In this document: one piece after another, positions 46,134-55,016 of the stretch
How positions within the stretch are numbered: the first letter of the stretch is position 1
Layout: every line of letters begins with the position of its first letter
Assembly: GCA_012032285.1 (NCBI GenBank)
Contig: JAAURJ010000003.1
Coordinates: 1 to 64,000 of the forward strand
Source: Sphingomonadales bacterium
GTDB taxonomy: Bacteria > Pseudomonadota > Alphaproteobacteria > Sphingomonadales > Sphingomonadaceae
Reading direction: 5' to 3'
Length of the DNA: 64,000 bases
Made by a program: the position numbers and the translations under genes
The notes under the pieces: generated by a model
Database searches by the model: none
Told to the model about the DNA's origin: nothing
What the model saw: only the letters and a program-made list of their open reading frames with translations

Positions 46134-46487
46134 TGCGCCCTCCCTTAATGACGCGAGAAATTTTTGCTTTTGCATCTGGTGTTAGGCGAGCGAACTCCAT
46201 CGCTATCTCATTGGCCAATACACGGTCATCATCAGTTGCACCTTCGGCTAACCGAATACGGTATTCCTGCATTGAGAGTGCCGCTTGCTGATGGAGTGGA
46301 ATCGCCTTTTCAGGCAGCAGCGCATAAACACGGCAAATTTTATCAACAAAGCCGTCCGGTATTGGTTTTTGCCAAATTCAATTTGACTGAGGTAGCTTGA
46401 GCTAACGCCCAGCGATTTTGCCATTTCTCCTGCGAGAATTTCTAAGTCGAGACGTATGCGTCTAAGCTCTTTGCCGAATGGAGTCAT
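46126..46487 (-). CDS. XRE-family regulator paired with ImmA, one frameshift
   Basis: About 120 residues if restored. The HTH is clear (LAGEMAKSLGVSSSYLSQIEFGK). An A appears lost in an A-run near 46366-46370: the uncorrected frame turns to nonsense, whereas the corrected one reads KPIPDGFVDKICRVYALL, then LAEGATDDDRVLANEIAMEFARL and overlaps immA. Likely a repressor whose removal by ImmA induces target genes. Confidence 0.85.
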
Positions 46488-46546
46488 GATGCAGGCCCCC
46501 GTGCGATCCTAGCGAGAGCGGCAGAGTTTGTGCGAATGGTAGCCAT
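46484..46546 (-). CDS. 20-residue leader peptide upstream of the XRE gene
   Basis: MATIRTNSAALARIARGPAS, with GGGAGA upstream and its TGA overlapping the XRE start as ATGA. Its position suggests translational coupling of the regulator to the leader. Too short to name. Confidence 0.45.
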   Translation of the reverse strand: MATIRTNSAALARIARGPAS

Positions 46547-46568
46547 GTGAATTCTCCCGGTTTTTCAA

Positions 46569-46590
46569 ATTGGTTCATATCTTTACCAAT
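46569..46590. promoter_or_regulatory. Inverted repeat, likely operator of the XRE/ImmA operon
   Basis: ATTGGT-N10-ACCAAT in an AT-rich stretch 23 bp upstream of the leader peptide. The spacing suits a dimeric XRE repressor. Confidence 0.6.
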
Positions 46591-46678
46591 TAGTAAAAAT
46601 GAAGTCAACATGGTTAATCAAAAATTAATAGCTTCAACAGTTTGGTGAAGGACGTTCAAATCCGATTGCCTTGTCTGG

Positions 46679-47101
46679 ATGCTGTTCAATGGCAGCAACC
46701 TGACCGCTGGGGCAGATGGGTTGCACTGGAATGATCGTGACTGGAGCCTTGTCAATCATTTCATCCCCTTCACCGAAGGCGAGGTCGGCGCGAAGGGCAA
46801 GTTTGAGAGCGACTTCATGGTCCGCCACATGGCGGGCATGGTGTTCTCCGCAGAGGCGCAGGGGGTGCTCGATGAAGGCCGCAAACTATGGATGCGGTTC
46901 CATGCAACCAGCTTCCCGCGCAAAATCCGCGATGAATATAAACTCGGCCGTGCGGATGCAGGCTGGTACCAAATCCGCCGTGCGCTGGAAGCTTATGGCG
47001 ATACCGAACTGACCGATTTCGATCCGTTCAAGGCGGCATATAACGCTTTGACGGCCAAGCTGCGCCCGATGGTGTATGAACTGGGCTTTTTACCCGATTA
47101 A
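46679..47101 (+). CDS. Unrecognised protein, probably a C-terminal fragment
   Basis: 140 residues without a ribosome site; an in-frame stop lies about 30 bp upstream. Conserved-looking aromatic motifs (GLHWNDRDWSLVNHFIPFTE, WMRFHATSFPRKIRDEYKL, AGWYQIRRALEAYG, YNALTAKLRPMVYELGFLPD) suggest a real ancient protein end. I cannot name the family. It lies between the XRE/ImmA unit and slc13 and may be what remains of a gene cut when the island arrived. Confidence 0.5.
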   Translation: MLFNGSNLTAGADGLHWNDRDWSLVNHFIPFTEGEVGAKGKFESDFMVRHMAGMVFSAEAQGVLDEGRKLWMRFHATSFPRKIRDEYKLGRADAGWYQIRRALEAYGDTELTDFDPFKAAYNALTAKLRPMVYELGFLPD

Positions 47102-47122
47102 ATCGCAGTCCGCCGCCCGCCG

Positions 47123-48907
47123 CTATATCTCGTATTTTAGCACCAGCAAGGTGGACAGGGTGACGATCATGATTGCGACCAGCGGCACGCCTGTGCGGAT
47201 ATAATCCTTAAATTGATATTCGCCCTCCGCCATGATCAGCATATTGGTTTGATAAGCCACCGGCGTTGCATAGCATAGGTTGCAGCCGAACAATACGGCC
47301 AGCACCATAGGTTCGACCGGCAGGCCCAGCTGCGTCGCCAGGCTGAAGGCGATGGGGGTGCCCACGGCGGCGGCGGTGGCGTTGGAGGCGAAATTGGTCA
47401 ATATCGTCACAAACAGCATGATCGCGGCGAGCACACCCGCAGCAGGCAGATATTGCAGGCCAAGCGCCAGCAGCGCCCCCATCCATTCGGCCGCGCCGCT
47501 GACCAAAACAATTTTCCCGATCGCCAGGCTGGCGGCGACAAGGACGATGACCTTGGCCGATAAGGCGCGGCCAACCCGTTCAAATTTGACGCATCCGGTA
47601 ACGAACATCAACACCGCCCCGCCCAATGCCGAAATCGCAATGGGCAGAAACCCGGCGCTGGCAAGCCCAACCGCGCCGAACATGATGACCAGCGCCAATG
47701 TCGCCTTGTTCGACCGGGGCAGCTCCTTTGCGCCTTCGAGCACCAGCATCCCTTCATTGCGGGCAAAATCCTGCAAATTTTGCGCCGTGCCCATGATCAG
47801 CAGGACATCGCCTTCGCGCAGTTCCGCCTCGGCATTGCGCGGGCGGTTGTCGCGGGTAAATTTGCGGGCCTGATCCACGCCCATGACGCCGACATCTCTT
47901 AACCCCGCCGTTTGCAATGTCCGGCCGATCAGGCGGCTGTCGGTGCCCACAGCCATTTCGGCGATGGTGATATCTTCGCCAATATGGCCGGCGTCAAAGC
48001 GCAATTGATCGTCAAGCCATGCGGGCACCGCGGTGGCGCCGAACAGGCGCATGGCTTCTTCAATCCCATCCTGCGTTCCCCGGATACGCAGCCGCCCGCC
48101 AGGCAGCAGCGGATAGCGGGTCTTGCGGTCTATCTGGACATCAGCAGGCAGCAGCGCCTCCAGCGCCTCTTTATCCTTGGTGAATATGGCGGAGCCGGGG
48201 CCAAGCCGCAATGTGGCATAATATTTACGGTAATAATGGCCGGATTCCTTGCTGTTATCGGGCAGCAAACGGGGCATGATCAGCCAGATATAGGGCAGGG
48301 CAATCAGCGCCGCCATCAACACAATATCGCTATAATGAAACACGCTGATCTGCCGCATACCCAGGTCATTGGCGATCGACACGACCAACAAATTGGTGGA
48401 TGTGCCGATGGTGGTTGCCATGCCGCCAATCAATATCGCGGCGTTAACAGGGATCAGCGTTTTGGATGCGGGCATTGCGCCTTGTGATGCCAATTGCACC
48501 ATGATCGGGAGCAACAGCACCAGCACCGGTGTGTCATTGATGATCATGCTGGCGCAAAAGGCCATGATTAACGTGACCAGCAACCCCAAATGCGTATTGA
48601 TCCGCCAAACGGTGCGCAAGGCACGCGCCGCCGGATCCAGCGCCCCTGTCACCACCAGCCCGCGTCCCATGATCATCAGCGCACAAATGGTAATCAGGGC
48701 AGGGTGGCCAAAACCTTCAAAGGCCAGCACCAGCCCATCCTTTGGCTGGGTTCCGGGCAGCGGGGCAAAATAAAGGCCCAGCGCGATGACACCGATGGTG
48801 AGCAGCGAGATGATCTCAATCCGCGCTTTGCCGCTTGCAAATCCATAAAATACCAGCACCGTCAATATCAGCGCCGCTGCGGCATGGGGTGATGGGATGT
48901 CGATCAT
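47123..48907 (-). CDS. SLC13-family permease with two TrkA-C domains
   Basis: 594 residues. Five to six membrane helices, including MIINDTPVLVLLLPIMVQLA, a central cytoplasmic region (about 205-375) with two RCK-C domains (LPGGRLRIRGTQDGIEEAMRLF and LREGDVLLIMGTAQNLQDFA), then further helices with the second family motif (ILTNFASNATAAAVGTPIAF). This domain order is typical of divalent-anion:Na+ symporters of the sulphate/dicarboxylate group. The substrate cannot be told. Confidence 0.9.
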   Translation of the reverse strand: MIDIPSPHAAAALILTVLVFYGFASGKARIEIISLLTIGVIALGLYFAPLPGTQPKDGLVLAFEGFGHPALITICALMIMGRGLVVTGALDPAARALRTVWRINTHLGLLVTLIMAFCASMIINDTPVLVLLLPIMVQLASQGAMPASKTLIPVNAAILIGGMATTIGTSTNLLVVSIANDLGMRQISVFHYSDIVLMAALIALPYIWLIMPRLLPDNSKESGHYYRKYYATLRLGPGSAIFTKDKEALEALLPADVQIDRKTRYPLLPGGRLRIRGTQDGIEEAMRLFGATAVPAWLDDQLRFDAGHIGEDITIAEMAVGTDSRLIGRTLQTAGLRDVGVMGVDQARKFTRDNRPRNAEAELREGDVLLIMGTAQNLQDFARNEGMLVLEGAKELPRSNKATLALVIMFGAVGLASAGFLPIAISALGGAVLMFVTGCVKFERVGRALSAKVIVLVAASLAIGKIVLVSGAAEWMGALLALGLQYLPAAGVLAAIMLFVTILTNFASNATAAAVGTPIAFSLATQLGLPVEPMVLAVLFGCNLCYATPVAYQTNMLIMAEGEYQFKDYIRTGVPLVAIMIVTLSTLLVLKYEI

Positions 48908-48992
48908 ACCCCGCTTATTGCATAGCGCGGCGGAAAATCAAATTGGGTTGTCGGGAAACGCTTTTGGAAAATAAAGCTTTGGTTTAATTTGT

Positions 48993-49433
48993 TTAGCCGC
49001 GGCCGAAACCGCGCGAACCAAAGGCGTTTCTTTGTCCGAAAGCAGCGGGTTTGCGTTCGACAAGCGGGCTGACTTCGGCCTCCAATGCCGACAATGTCGC
49101 TTCGAATGTCGGGCGCATGGCCGCGACTTTTTCGACCAGATCGGACGGATCCTGCCGGATTTCGACATAATGGCGGGCGGTGATTTCCACCTCTTCGGCA
49201 AGGCTGCCCAGTTTTTCTGCGCCAAATTGCCATGATTCGCCCTTCAAAGTATGGGCAGGCATAACCAGTTTGGCCGAATCCTTGAGGCGCATCGCCTCTT
49301 CAATCGCGGCGAGCGATTTCATGCCATCTTCCCGGAAATAGCCCAAAATGCGCACAAATCCGGCACCCATCAAAGTGCGGGTTTCGGCAAAAGCCTTCCA
49401 GTTGATCAGGTCATCGGCCATCGGGGTCGACAT
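48993..49433 (-). CDS. Hpt-domain phosphotransfer protein
   Basis: 146 residues. A four-helix Hpt domain with the phospho-accepting H61 in AHTLKGESWQFGA. The tail (VERKPAAFGQRNAFGSRGFGRG) is glycine-rich and disordered. It relays phosphoryl groups between a hybrid kinase and a response regulator. No kinase gene is adjacent, so its partners are elsewhere. Confidence 0.88.
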   Translation of the reverse strand: MSTPMADDLINWKAFAETRTLMGAGFVRILGYFREDGMKSLAAIEEAMRLKDSAKLVMPAHTLKGESWQFGAEKLGSLAEEVEITARHYVEIRQDPSDLVEKVAAMRPTFEATLSALEAEVSPLVERKPAAFGQRNAFGSRGFGRG

Positions 49434-49507
49434 TGGCGCTACGCTCCTTTGCGTGGGGACATCCCCAACTCAGCCAAAATGCGTAGCGCAAATAGGTAAA
49501 TAGAGAT

Positions 49508-50908
49508 TTAATCTTTCGCAAACGGGTTGCTGCGCGCCCGCAAATTGATCCGCACCGGCACCGCGCCAAAATCAAGGTCGCGGCGGATACCATTGAGCAG
49601 ATAGCGGACATAGCTGTCGGGCAGTTGATCGACCCGGCTGCCAAAAATGACAAAGGCGGGCGGGCGGTTATTCGCCTGTGTCATATAGCGCAATTTGATC
49701 CTCTTACCGCCCGGAGCAGGCGGCGGGTTAGCGGCAATCGCGGCTTCGAACCATCGGTTCAGCACGCCTGTGGATACCCGTCTTGTCCATGCCTCCCGCG
49801 CGTCAAAGGCGGCGGCAATCATTTGGTCCAACCCCTTGCCGGTAAAGGCCGATACCGCGATCATCGGCACGCCTTTCAATTGTGACAGGCCGTCATTTAA
49901 CGCGGCGCGAATCCCCTGAAACAGCGAGCTGCCATTTTGCGCGACATCCCATTTGTTGATCGCGATGATCAGCGCCCGGCCCTCTTTAATCACATGATCG
50001 GCGATTTTCAGATCCTGCGCCTCCAGCCCCTTGGTGGCATCAAGCAACAGCACGACGACCTCGGCAAAATCAACGGCATGACGGGCATCTGCGACCGACA
50101 ATTTTTCCAGCTTGTCCTGAACCTTTGCCCGTTTGCGCATCCCGGCGGTGTCGATCAGGCGCACGCGCCTTTCGGACAGCACGGGCGGGACATTGCCGTC
50201 CTCATCCGGCTCTGCGGCTTTGGGATCGGGATCATGCCATATCCAATCGACCGCAATGCTGTCGCGGGTAATCCCTGCCTCTGGCCCGGTGATCAGGCGG
50301 TTTTCACCCAGCAGCTTGTTGATCAACGTCGATTTACCGGCATTGGGCCGTCCGACAATGGCGAGTTTCAATATCGCATCGGCGGCATCGGGATCGGCCA
50401 CGTCGAATTTGCCGCCGTCAATATGCGGTAATAAGGCTTGAAACAGGTCAGCCATGCCTTCGCCATGTTCGGCGCTGATCGCTATGGGTTCGCCAAAACC
50501 AAGCGCATAACTCTCCAATATGCCGTCATCGGCCTGCTTGCCCTCCGCTTTGTTAACGGTAAGGATAACGGGCGTGTCGCTGCCGCGCAGCCAGCGAGCA
50601 ATTTCCTCATCCAGCGGATTGACCCCGGCGCGGCCATCGATCAGGAACAGCACCGCCTGCGCCTCTGTCACCGCGCGTTCGGTTTGCATCCGCATCCGCC
50701 CGGGCAGGCTTTGGGGATCTTCATCCTCATAGCCTGCGGTGTCAATCACCTTGAATTCCAGATCGAACAGGCGGCCTTCGCCTTCGCGCCGGTCGCGGGT
50801 GACGCCTGGCATATCATCGACAAGCGCCAGTTTTTTGCCAACCAGACGGTTGAACAAGGTTGATTTGCCGACATTGGGCCGACCGATAATGGCTACCGTC
50901 GGCAGCAT
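49508..50908 (-). CDS. der: Ribosome biogenesis GTPase Der (EngA)
   Basis: 466 residues: two tandem GTPase domains with P-loops GRPNVGKST (8-16) and GRPNAGKST (about 190), DTAGYEDEDP and DTAGMRKRA switch motifs, NKAEG and NKWD base-recognition motifs, and the KH-like C-terminal domain (KLRYMTQANNRPPAFVIFG). It acts in 50S subunit assembly. It follows bamB with a 44-bp gap, the usual order. Confidence 0.97.
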   Translation of the reverse strand: MLPTVAIIGRPNVGKSTLFNRLVGKKLALVDDMPGVTRDRREGEGRLFDLEFKVIDTAGYEDEDPQSLPGRMRMQTERAVTEAQAVLFLIDGRAGVNPLDEEIARWLRGSDTPVILTVNKAEGKQADDGILESYALGFGEPIAISAEHGEGMADLFQALLPHIDGGKFDVADPDAADAILKLAIVGRPNAGKSTLINKLLGENRLITGPEAGITRDSIAVDWIWHDPDPKAAEPDEDGNVPPVLSERRVRLIDTAGMRKRAKVQDKLEKLSVADARHAVDFAEVVVLLLDATKGLEAQDLKIADHVIKEGRALIIAINKWDVAQNGSSLFQGIRAALNDGLSQLKGVPMIAVSAFTGKGLDQMIAAAFDAREAWTRRVSTGVLNRWFEAAIAANPPPAPGGKRIKLRYMTQANNRPPAFVIFGSRVDQLPDSYVRYLLNGIRRDLDFGAVPVRINLRARSNPFAKD

Positions 50909-50952
50909 GGCATTACATTTCCTTGTTTCTGTTCTCTGGTTTCTTGTCTTGA

Positions 50953-52287
50953 TCAGCGGAAGGCCGAAATCTTGCCGCTATCGTCAAGAATATATAAGGT
51001 TTCATTGGCAACCACCGGCGATACCGAAACCGGGTCTTTCAATTCGAAAACCTGATTGGCCGCGCCTTCATCGGTGTTGACTGACCAGACTTGACCCTGC
51101 GAATTGGCGACGATCAAACGCCCGCCCGCCAATACCGGGCCGCGCCAGGTGATGGGGCCTGTTTTCTTTTCTTCTTTGCGGTAGCGGGGAAGCTGCGCCA
51201 GCCAGCGTATCTTTCCGCTCGCCCGTTGGATACACAGCAATTTGGCATCGCTGGTCAGCGCAAACACCCATTCGCCCGAAACGACCGGGGTGGTGATACC
51301 GGCAATGTTGATTTCCCAGATACGTTGCCCTGTGACCAGTTGATAAGAGGCCATACGCCCGCCTTCACCCAGCGCAAAGACGCGGCCGCGGTCGATAACC
51401 GGATCGGCGTCAATATCGGTCAGCGTCGATACCGATGTCGACATGGCGGTGCGGGACAGCGAATCGCTCCACAGGCTGCGGCCATTTTCATAGCGATAGG
51501 CGGCCAGCTCTCCGGTGGAATAGCCCGCAATGACGGTGCCTTGCGCAGCGGCAGGAGCGGCCACGCCGAAAATGCCCGAAACACCGACAGGGCCGGATTC
51601 ATTCCATTCATTTTGGCCATCGCTCGTGCGCAGCGCGTAAATCTGATTATCCTGTGTCATCACATAGACATTGCCGTTGGAAATGGTGGGAGCACCGCGA
51701 AGCGGACCTGCGGGCCGTTTTTTCCAAACAATCTCGCCGGTATCGGCTTTCATTGCGGTGACATCGCCAACGCCGTTGGTGGCATAGACAAAATCGCCTT
51801 CCGCGCTTACCCCGCCGCCAAAGGCCGATGTCCGGCCATCTTTGGCCACTTCGATTGCGGTGGTCCATGCCCGTGCGCCGCTATTCGCGTCAAAGGCGGA
51901 TACCTTACCCTCGGTATCAACGACAAAGAGGCGGCCGTTCAATGTTACCGGCGATGCCCCCAACCGGGCGCGGTTGGAGGCGCCTGCAACCGAAGCGGTC
52001 CATAGCTGATTCAACCCTTGACCCAGCGTCACATGGCCCGGTGATTTTGCCGCATTGCCGCTGGGTTGCGGCCAATCGGCATTCGGTGCGGCTGCTGGTA
52101 ATATCACGGCTATACCCGCCAGATCGGGGTCGGCCTTTGTATCGACAGCGGTGCCCAAAATATCGACACGGTTGCCGATAGTGGGCGTGGTTTTTTTATC
52201 CCCTCCGCCAAATAATTTTCCGCCAGCACAGCCGCCAAGGAGCGACAGCGCGGTTAATGTGACCAGAAATTTTGATGCAATTTTCAC
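50953..52287 (-). CDS. bamB: Outer membrane assembly lipoprotein BamB
   Basis: 444 residues. A lipoprotein signal with the lipobox LGGC (Cys20) precedes an eight-bladed beta-propeller of PQQ-like repeats (LFVVDTEGKVSAFDANSGA, VYVMTQDNQIYALRTSDG, GRVFALGEGGRMASYQLVTG). BamB is part of the BAM complex that inserts outer membrane proteins such as the TonB receptor. It is flanked by the TPR gene and der in one operon. Confidence 0.95.
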   Translation of the reverse strand: MKIASKFLVTLTALSLLGGCAGGKLFGGGDKKTTPTIGNRVDILGTAVDTKADPDLAGIAVILPAAAPNADWPQPSGNAAKSPGHVTLGQGLNQLWTASVAGASNRARLGASPVTLNGRLFVVDTEGKVSAFDANSGARAWTTAIEVAKDGRTSAFGGGVSAEGDFVYATNGVGDVTAMKADTGEIVWKKRPAGPLRGAPTISNGNVYVMTQDNQIYALRTSDGQNEWNESGPVGVSGIFGVAAPAAAQGTVIAGYSTGELAAYRYENGRSLWSDSLSRTAMSTSVSTLTDIDADPVIDRGRVFALGEGGRMASYQLVTGQRIWEINIAGITTPVVSGEWVFALTSDAKLLCIQRASGKIRWLAQLPRYRKEEKKTGPITWRGPVLAGGRLIVANSQGQVWSVNTDEGAANQVFELKDPVSVSPVVANETLYILDDSGKISAFR

Positions 52288-52307
52288 GTAATCCCGCCTT
52301 TCGAAGC

Positions 52308-53066
52308 TTATTCTGTCTCACCTGATGGCGCTTTTTTCTTTTCATCAAGCTGAACGGCGTCGATGCCGAGCGACCCGGCCATTTCGGTTGCCCGATCACG
52401 CAGGCTTGACGGCAAATCCTCTTGCTTGGCAATCTGGGCGAAAATAGGGCCTGCGAGATTTTCCTTGCCCATTTTCAGATGAGCGATGGCGGTCATTTCA
52501 CCCGCGCTGCCAAACCACGGGTTGCCCGGTGTCGCCAATGGCTTCATCCGGTCCACCACTTTTTGCGGCTCCAGCTTGTCAAATTCCAACAAGGTCTGAC
52601 GGATCAGGGCAAGGTCGCGGAACGGCTGCGGCAGGCTGCTATCGCCCGCAATTTTCGCAAAAGCAGCCGTGGCTTTGCCCTTATCCTGTTTTTCAGCGTC
52701 CAGATTGGCGAGGACAATTTGCGCCATGGCCCGGTATCCCGGCTGGTCGGCTTTCGCAAGCGCGGCAAGGCTGGTTCGCGCTTTATCGTCATTATTCAGA
52801 TTCAGATTGTCCATCGCGGTGATAAACTCTTCACCGATCTTGCCCGCTTCGGCCTTTTGGTGATTGATGTAAAAAATCCAGCCGCCAAATGCCGCGAGGC
52901 CCAAAACCAAAAGGCCCAAAAGCCAGCGGCCATAGCGTTTCCAGAAATTTTCGAGATCGCCTGCCCGAACGGCATCTTCGACTTCGCGCCGGAACACTTC
53001 ATCACTGGCGGCGCGTTTATCGTCTCCCGGTGCAACCGGACCGGGGTTTGTCGGTGTTAAAGCCAA
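52308..53066 (-). CDS. YfgM-like TPR membrane protein
   Basis: 252 residues: a cytoplasmic N-terminal DEVFRREVEDAVRAGDLENFWKRYG, one membrane helix (LLGLLVLGLAAFGGWIFYI), then TPR-like repeats (DDKARTSLAALAKADQPGYRAMAQIVLANL, SLPQPFRDLALIRQTLLEFDKL). This is the tetratricopeptide protein family that links the Sec translocon with periplasmic chaperones and BamB. It begins the bamB-der operon, 20 bp before bamB. Confidence 0.9.
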   Translation of the reverse strand: MALTPTNPGPVAPGDDKRAASDEVFRREVEDAVRAGDLENFWKRYGRWLLGLLVLGLAAFGGWIFYINHQKAEAGKIGEEFITAMDNLNLNNDDKARTSLAALAKADQPGYRAMAQIVLANLDAEKQDKGKATAAFAKIAGDSSLPQPFRDLALIRQTLLEFDKLEPQKVVDRMKPLATPGNPWFGSAGEMTAIAHLKMGKENLAGPIFAQIAKQEDLPSSLRDRATEMAGSLGIDAVQLDEKKKAPSGETE

Positions 53067-53174
53067 AAGGGCCTCCTAAAATTCAAAATATCTGCGCTTC
53101 CTTAGCGGCAGGAACGGCTCGATACCAGCCCTGATATTAGGCTTGCAACTCGCTAGGACAAAAGGGTGCAGACC

Positions 53175-54059
53175 TTAGCCCTCTACTGGCTGATAAAGCT
53201 GTTCGGGGCTGGGGAAGCTGCGGTCGCGCACGCCGTCTGCATATTGTTTGACGGCATCTTCAACCGAGGCGGCCATATCGCCGAATTTTTTCACAAATTT
53301 GGGTGTTCGGTCAAACAAGCCCAGCATATCTTCGGTGACCAGAACCTGTCCATCGCACTGCGCCGATGCGCCAATGCCGATGGTCGGGCAACCGACTTTC
53401 TGTGTTATTTCAATCGCAATCGGTTCCAGCACGCCTTCAATCACCATGGCAAAGGCACCCGCATCGGCCACCGCAATGGCATCTTCGACGATGGACCGGG
53501 CTTCTTCCTCGCTTTTGCCGCGCACGCCGTAGCCGCCCAATATATTCACCGCTTGCGGGGTCAGGCCGACATGGGCCATGACGGGAATGCCCCTGTTGGT
53601 CAGAAATTCGATCGTTGGCGCCAATATCTTGCCACCTTCCAGCTTCACCGCCGCCGCGCCGGTTTCTTTCAACAAATGGGCCGCGCTTTCAAAGGCTTGC
53701 TGCGGAGAGGCTTCATAGCTGCCAAAGGGCATATCGACAATGACAGCGGCATGATAGGAGCCGCGCACCACCGCCGCGCCATGCGCCGCCATCATGTCCA
53801 TCGTCACTGCGACTGTATGCGGCAGGCCATAAATCACCTGGCCCAGCGAATCGCCCACAAGCAACATATCGCAATACGGATCCAGCAGCTGCGCCATGCG
53901 GACCGTATAGGCGGTCAGCATCACCAATGGTTCATCGGTAACGCCGCCTGCCTTGCGCTGCCGGATGCGCGGAACGGTGAGCCGCTTCATCGGCGAAGGT
54001 GTCGGGTTGGCACGGCTGGTGGATTTGTCGAAAGTGAGCGTTTTTGAGGTCGTAGACAT
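53175..54059 (-). CDS. panB: 3-methyl-2-oxobutanoate hydroxymethyltransferase
   Basis: 294 residues. First committed step of pantothenate synthesis: adds a hydroxymethyl group from methylene-tetrahydrofolate to 2-oxoisovalerate. Metal-binding and active-site stretches are intact (MLTAYTVRMAQLLD, LLVGDSLGQVIYG, DMPFGSYEASPQQA, AAVKLEGG, AHVGLTPQ). An N-terminal extension of about 25 residues is a little longer than usual, so the true start may be a later ATG (MKRLTVPRI). Confidence 0.96.
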   Translation of the reverse strand: MSTTSKTLTFDKSTSRANPTPSPMKRLTVPRIRQRKAGGVTDEPLVMLTAYTVRMAQLLDPYCDMLLVGDSLGQVIYGLPHTVAVTMDMMAAHGAAVVRGSYHAAVIVDMPFGSYEASPQQAFESAAHLLKETGAAAVKLEGGKILAPTIEFLTNRGIPVMAHVGLTPQAVNILGGYGVRGKSEEEARSIVEDAIAVADAGAFAMVIEGVLEPIAIEITQKVGCPTIGIGASAQCDGQVLVTEDMLGLFDRTPKFVKKFGDMAASVEDAVKQYADGVRDRSFPSPEQLYQPVEG

Positions 54060-54130
54060 GGCCGCTGCTTAGCGCGGAAATGATCCCCGCAAAAGCAGGA
54101 AGCGGAAATTTGTTCGTAAAACTTGACTCC

Positions 54131-54150
54131 ATGTTAAAAATATATAACAT
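54131..54150. promoter_or_regulatory. Palindrome in the promoter of the membrane protein/XRE pair
   Basis: ATGTTA-N8-TAACAT lies over a possible promoter (TTGACT at 54124, TATAAC at 54143). An adjacent XRE gene is the obvious candidate for binding, by autoregulation. Confidence 0.65.
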
Positions 54151-54183
54151 TAAGTTCGAATCAAATTACACATAGGAGCTAAA

Positions 54184-54605
54184 ATGTCATTTCGAGAAAA
54201 ATTCACTGGGTTGCCTTCCTCAGCTTGCTGGCCGGATTTGGCTGGTATTTCCTCCATTATCCATGGGCAGTTGCCAACAGCAAAATAGGGATGCTGACTT
54301 CGGTTTGGATGCTGATACCGGTGACGATCATTTTCCTGATCCCGATGATTGCGGGCACCGCCTTTTTTGCCATCCGTTCTCCCAAAGAAGCCAATTTGAA
54401 GGAGGATGAGCGGGAAAAAATCATCCATTTGAAGGGCACTCATGCGGCCTATTATCCACTGGTTCTTGGGGTATGGGCCAATATTTTCGCCTTAATCAAT
54501 GGCCTGGCTTTTGGCTGGTCTGTCAATATATTGATGGCCACATTGGTGCTGGCCGAGCTGGTCCGTGTCGGCGCACAATTATATTATTATCGCAGGGGAT
54601 ATTGA
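54184..54605 (+). CDS. Four-helix membrane protein (DUF2178-like), one frameshift
   Basis: About 140 residues if restored. The ATG at 54184 has AGGAG upstream and starts MSFREKFTW; a T is missing near 54207 (ACTTGGG expected, ACTGGG present), after which VAFLSLLAGFGWYFLHYP continues. Four membrane segments can be seen, ending with VGAQLYYYRRGY. Small proteins of this type are regularly encoded with a following XRE regulator. Function unknown. Confidence 0.75.
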
Positions 54606-54608
54606 ACA

Positions 54609-54824
54609 ATGGCCCGGATTCCCTTTGATAATCAGATAAAGCTGCTGCGCTTTATGGCTGATGAGATGACGCAGGGCGATTTGGGGGACAGGGTGGGCGT
54701 CACGCGCCAGACTATCGCCGCGATAGAGCAAGGCAAATATTCGCCGTCGCTCGAAGTGGCCTTCCGCATCGCCCGTGTCTTTAATAAAAAATTGGAAGAT
54801 GTATTTCATTGGCAAGAGGAATAA
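54609..54824 (+). CDS. XRE-family transcription regulator
   Basis: 71 residues, hardly more than one helix-turn-helix: DNQIKLLRFMADEMTQGDLGDRVGVTRQTIAAIEQGKYSPSLEVAFRIARVF. The QTIAAIEQGKYSPSLE pattern is that of the YozG-like group that regulates neighbouring membrane proteins. Three bases after the membrane protein gene. Confidence 0.9.
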   Translation: MARIPFDNQIKLLRFMADEMTQGDLGDRVGVTRQTIAAIEQGKYSPSLEVAFRIARVFNKKLEDVFHWQEE

Positions 54825-55016
54825 CCGCTGATAATCCTTTTGCACCGGATCCTATATGCTCCATTCCCAATGTTGGATTTATCCTACAATTTCGGTCAAA
54901 TATGGCGGGATAAAAGGCTTCCTTGGTGTAAACTTTGTAAACTTTCGCGGGCGTGCAGTCTTGTTCAAATAGCATAAGGAACAGATCGCAGCCGCGCTGG
55001 GCGACAGGAAGACTAT

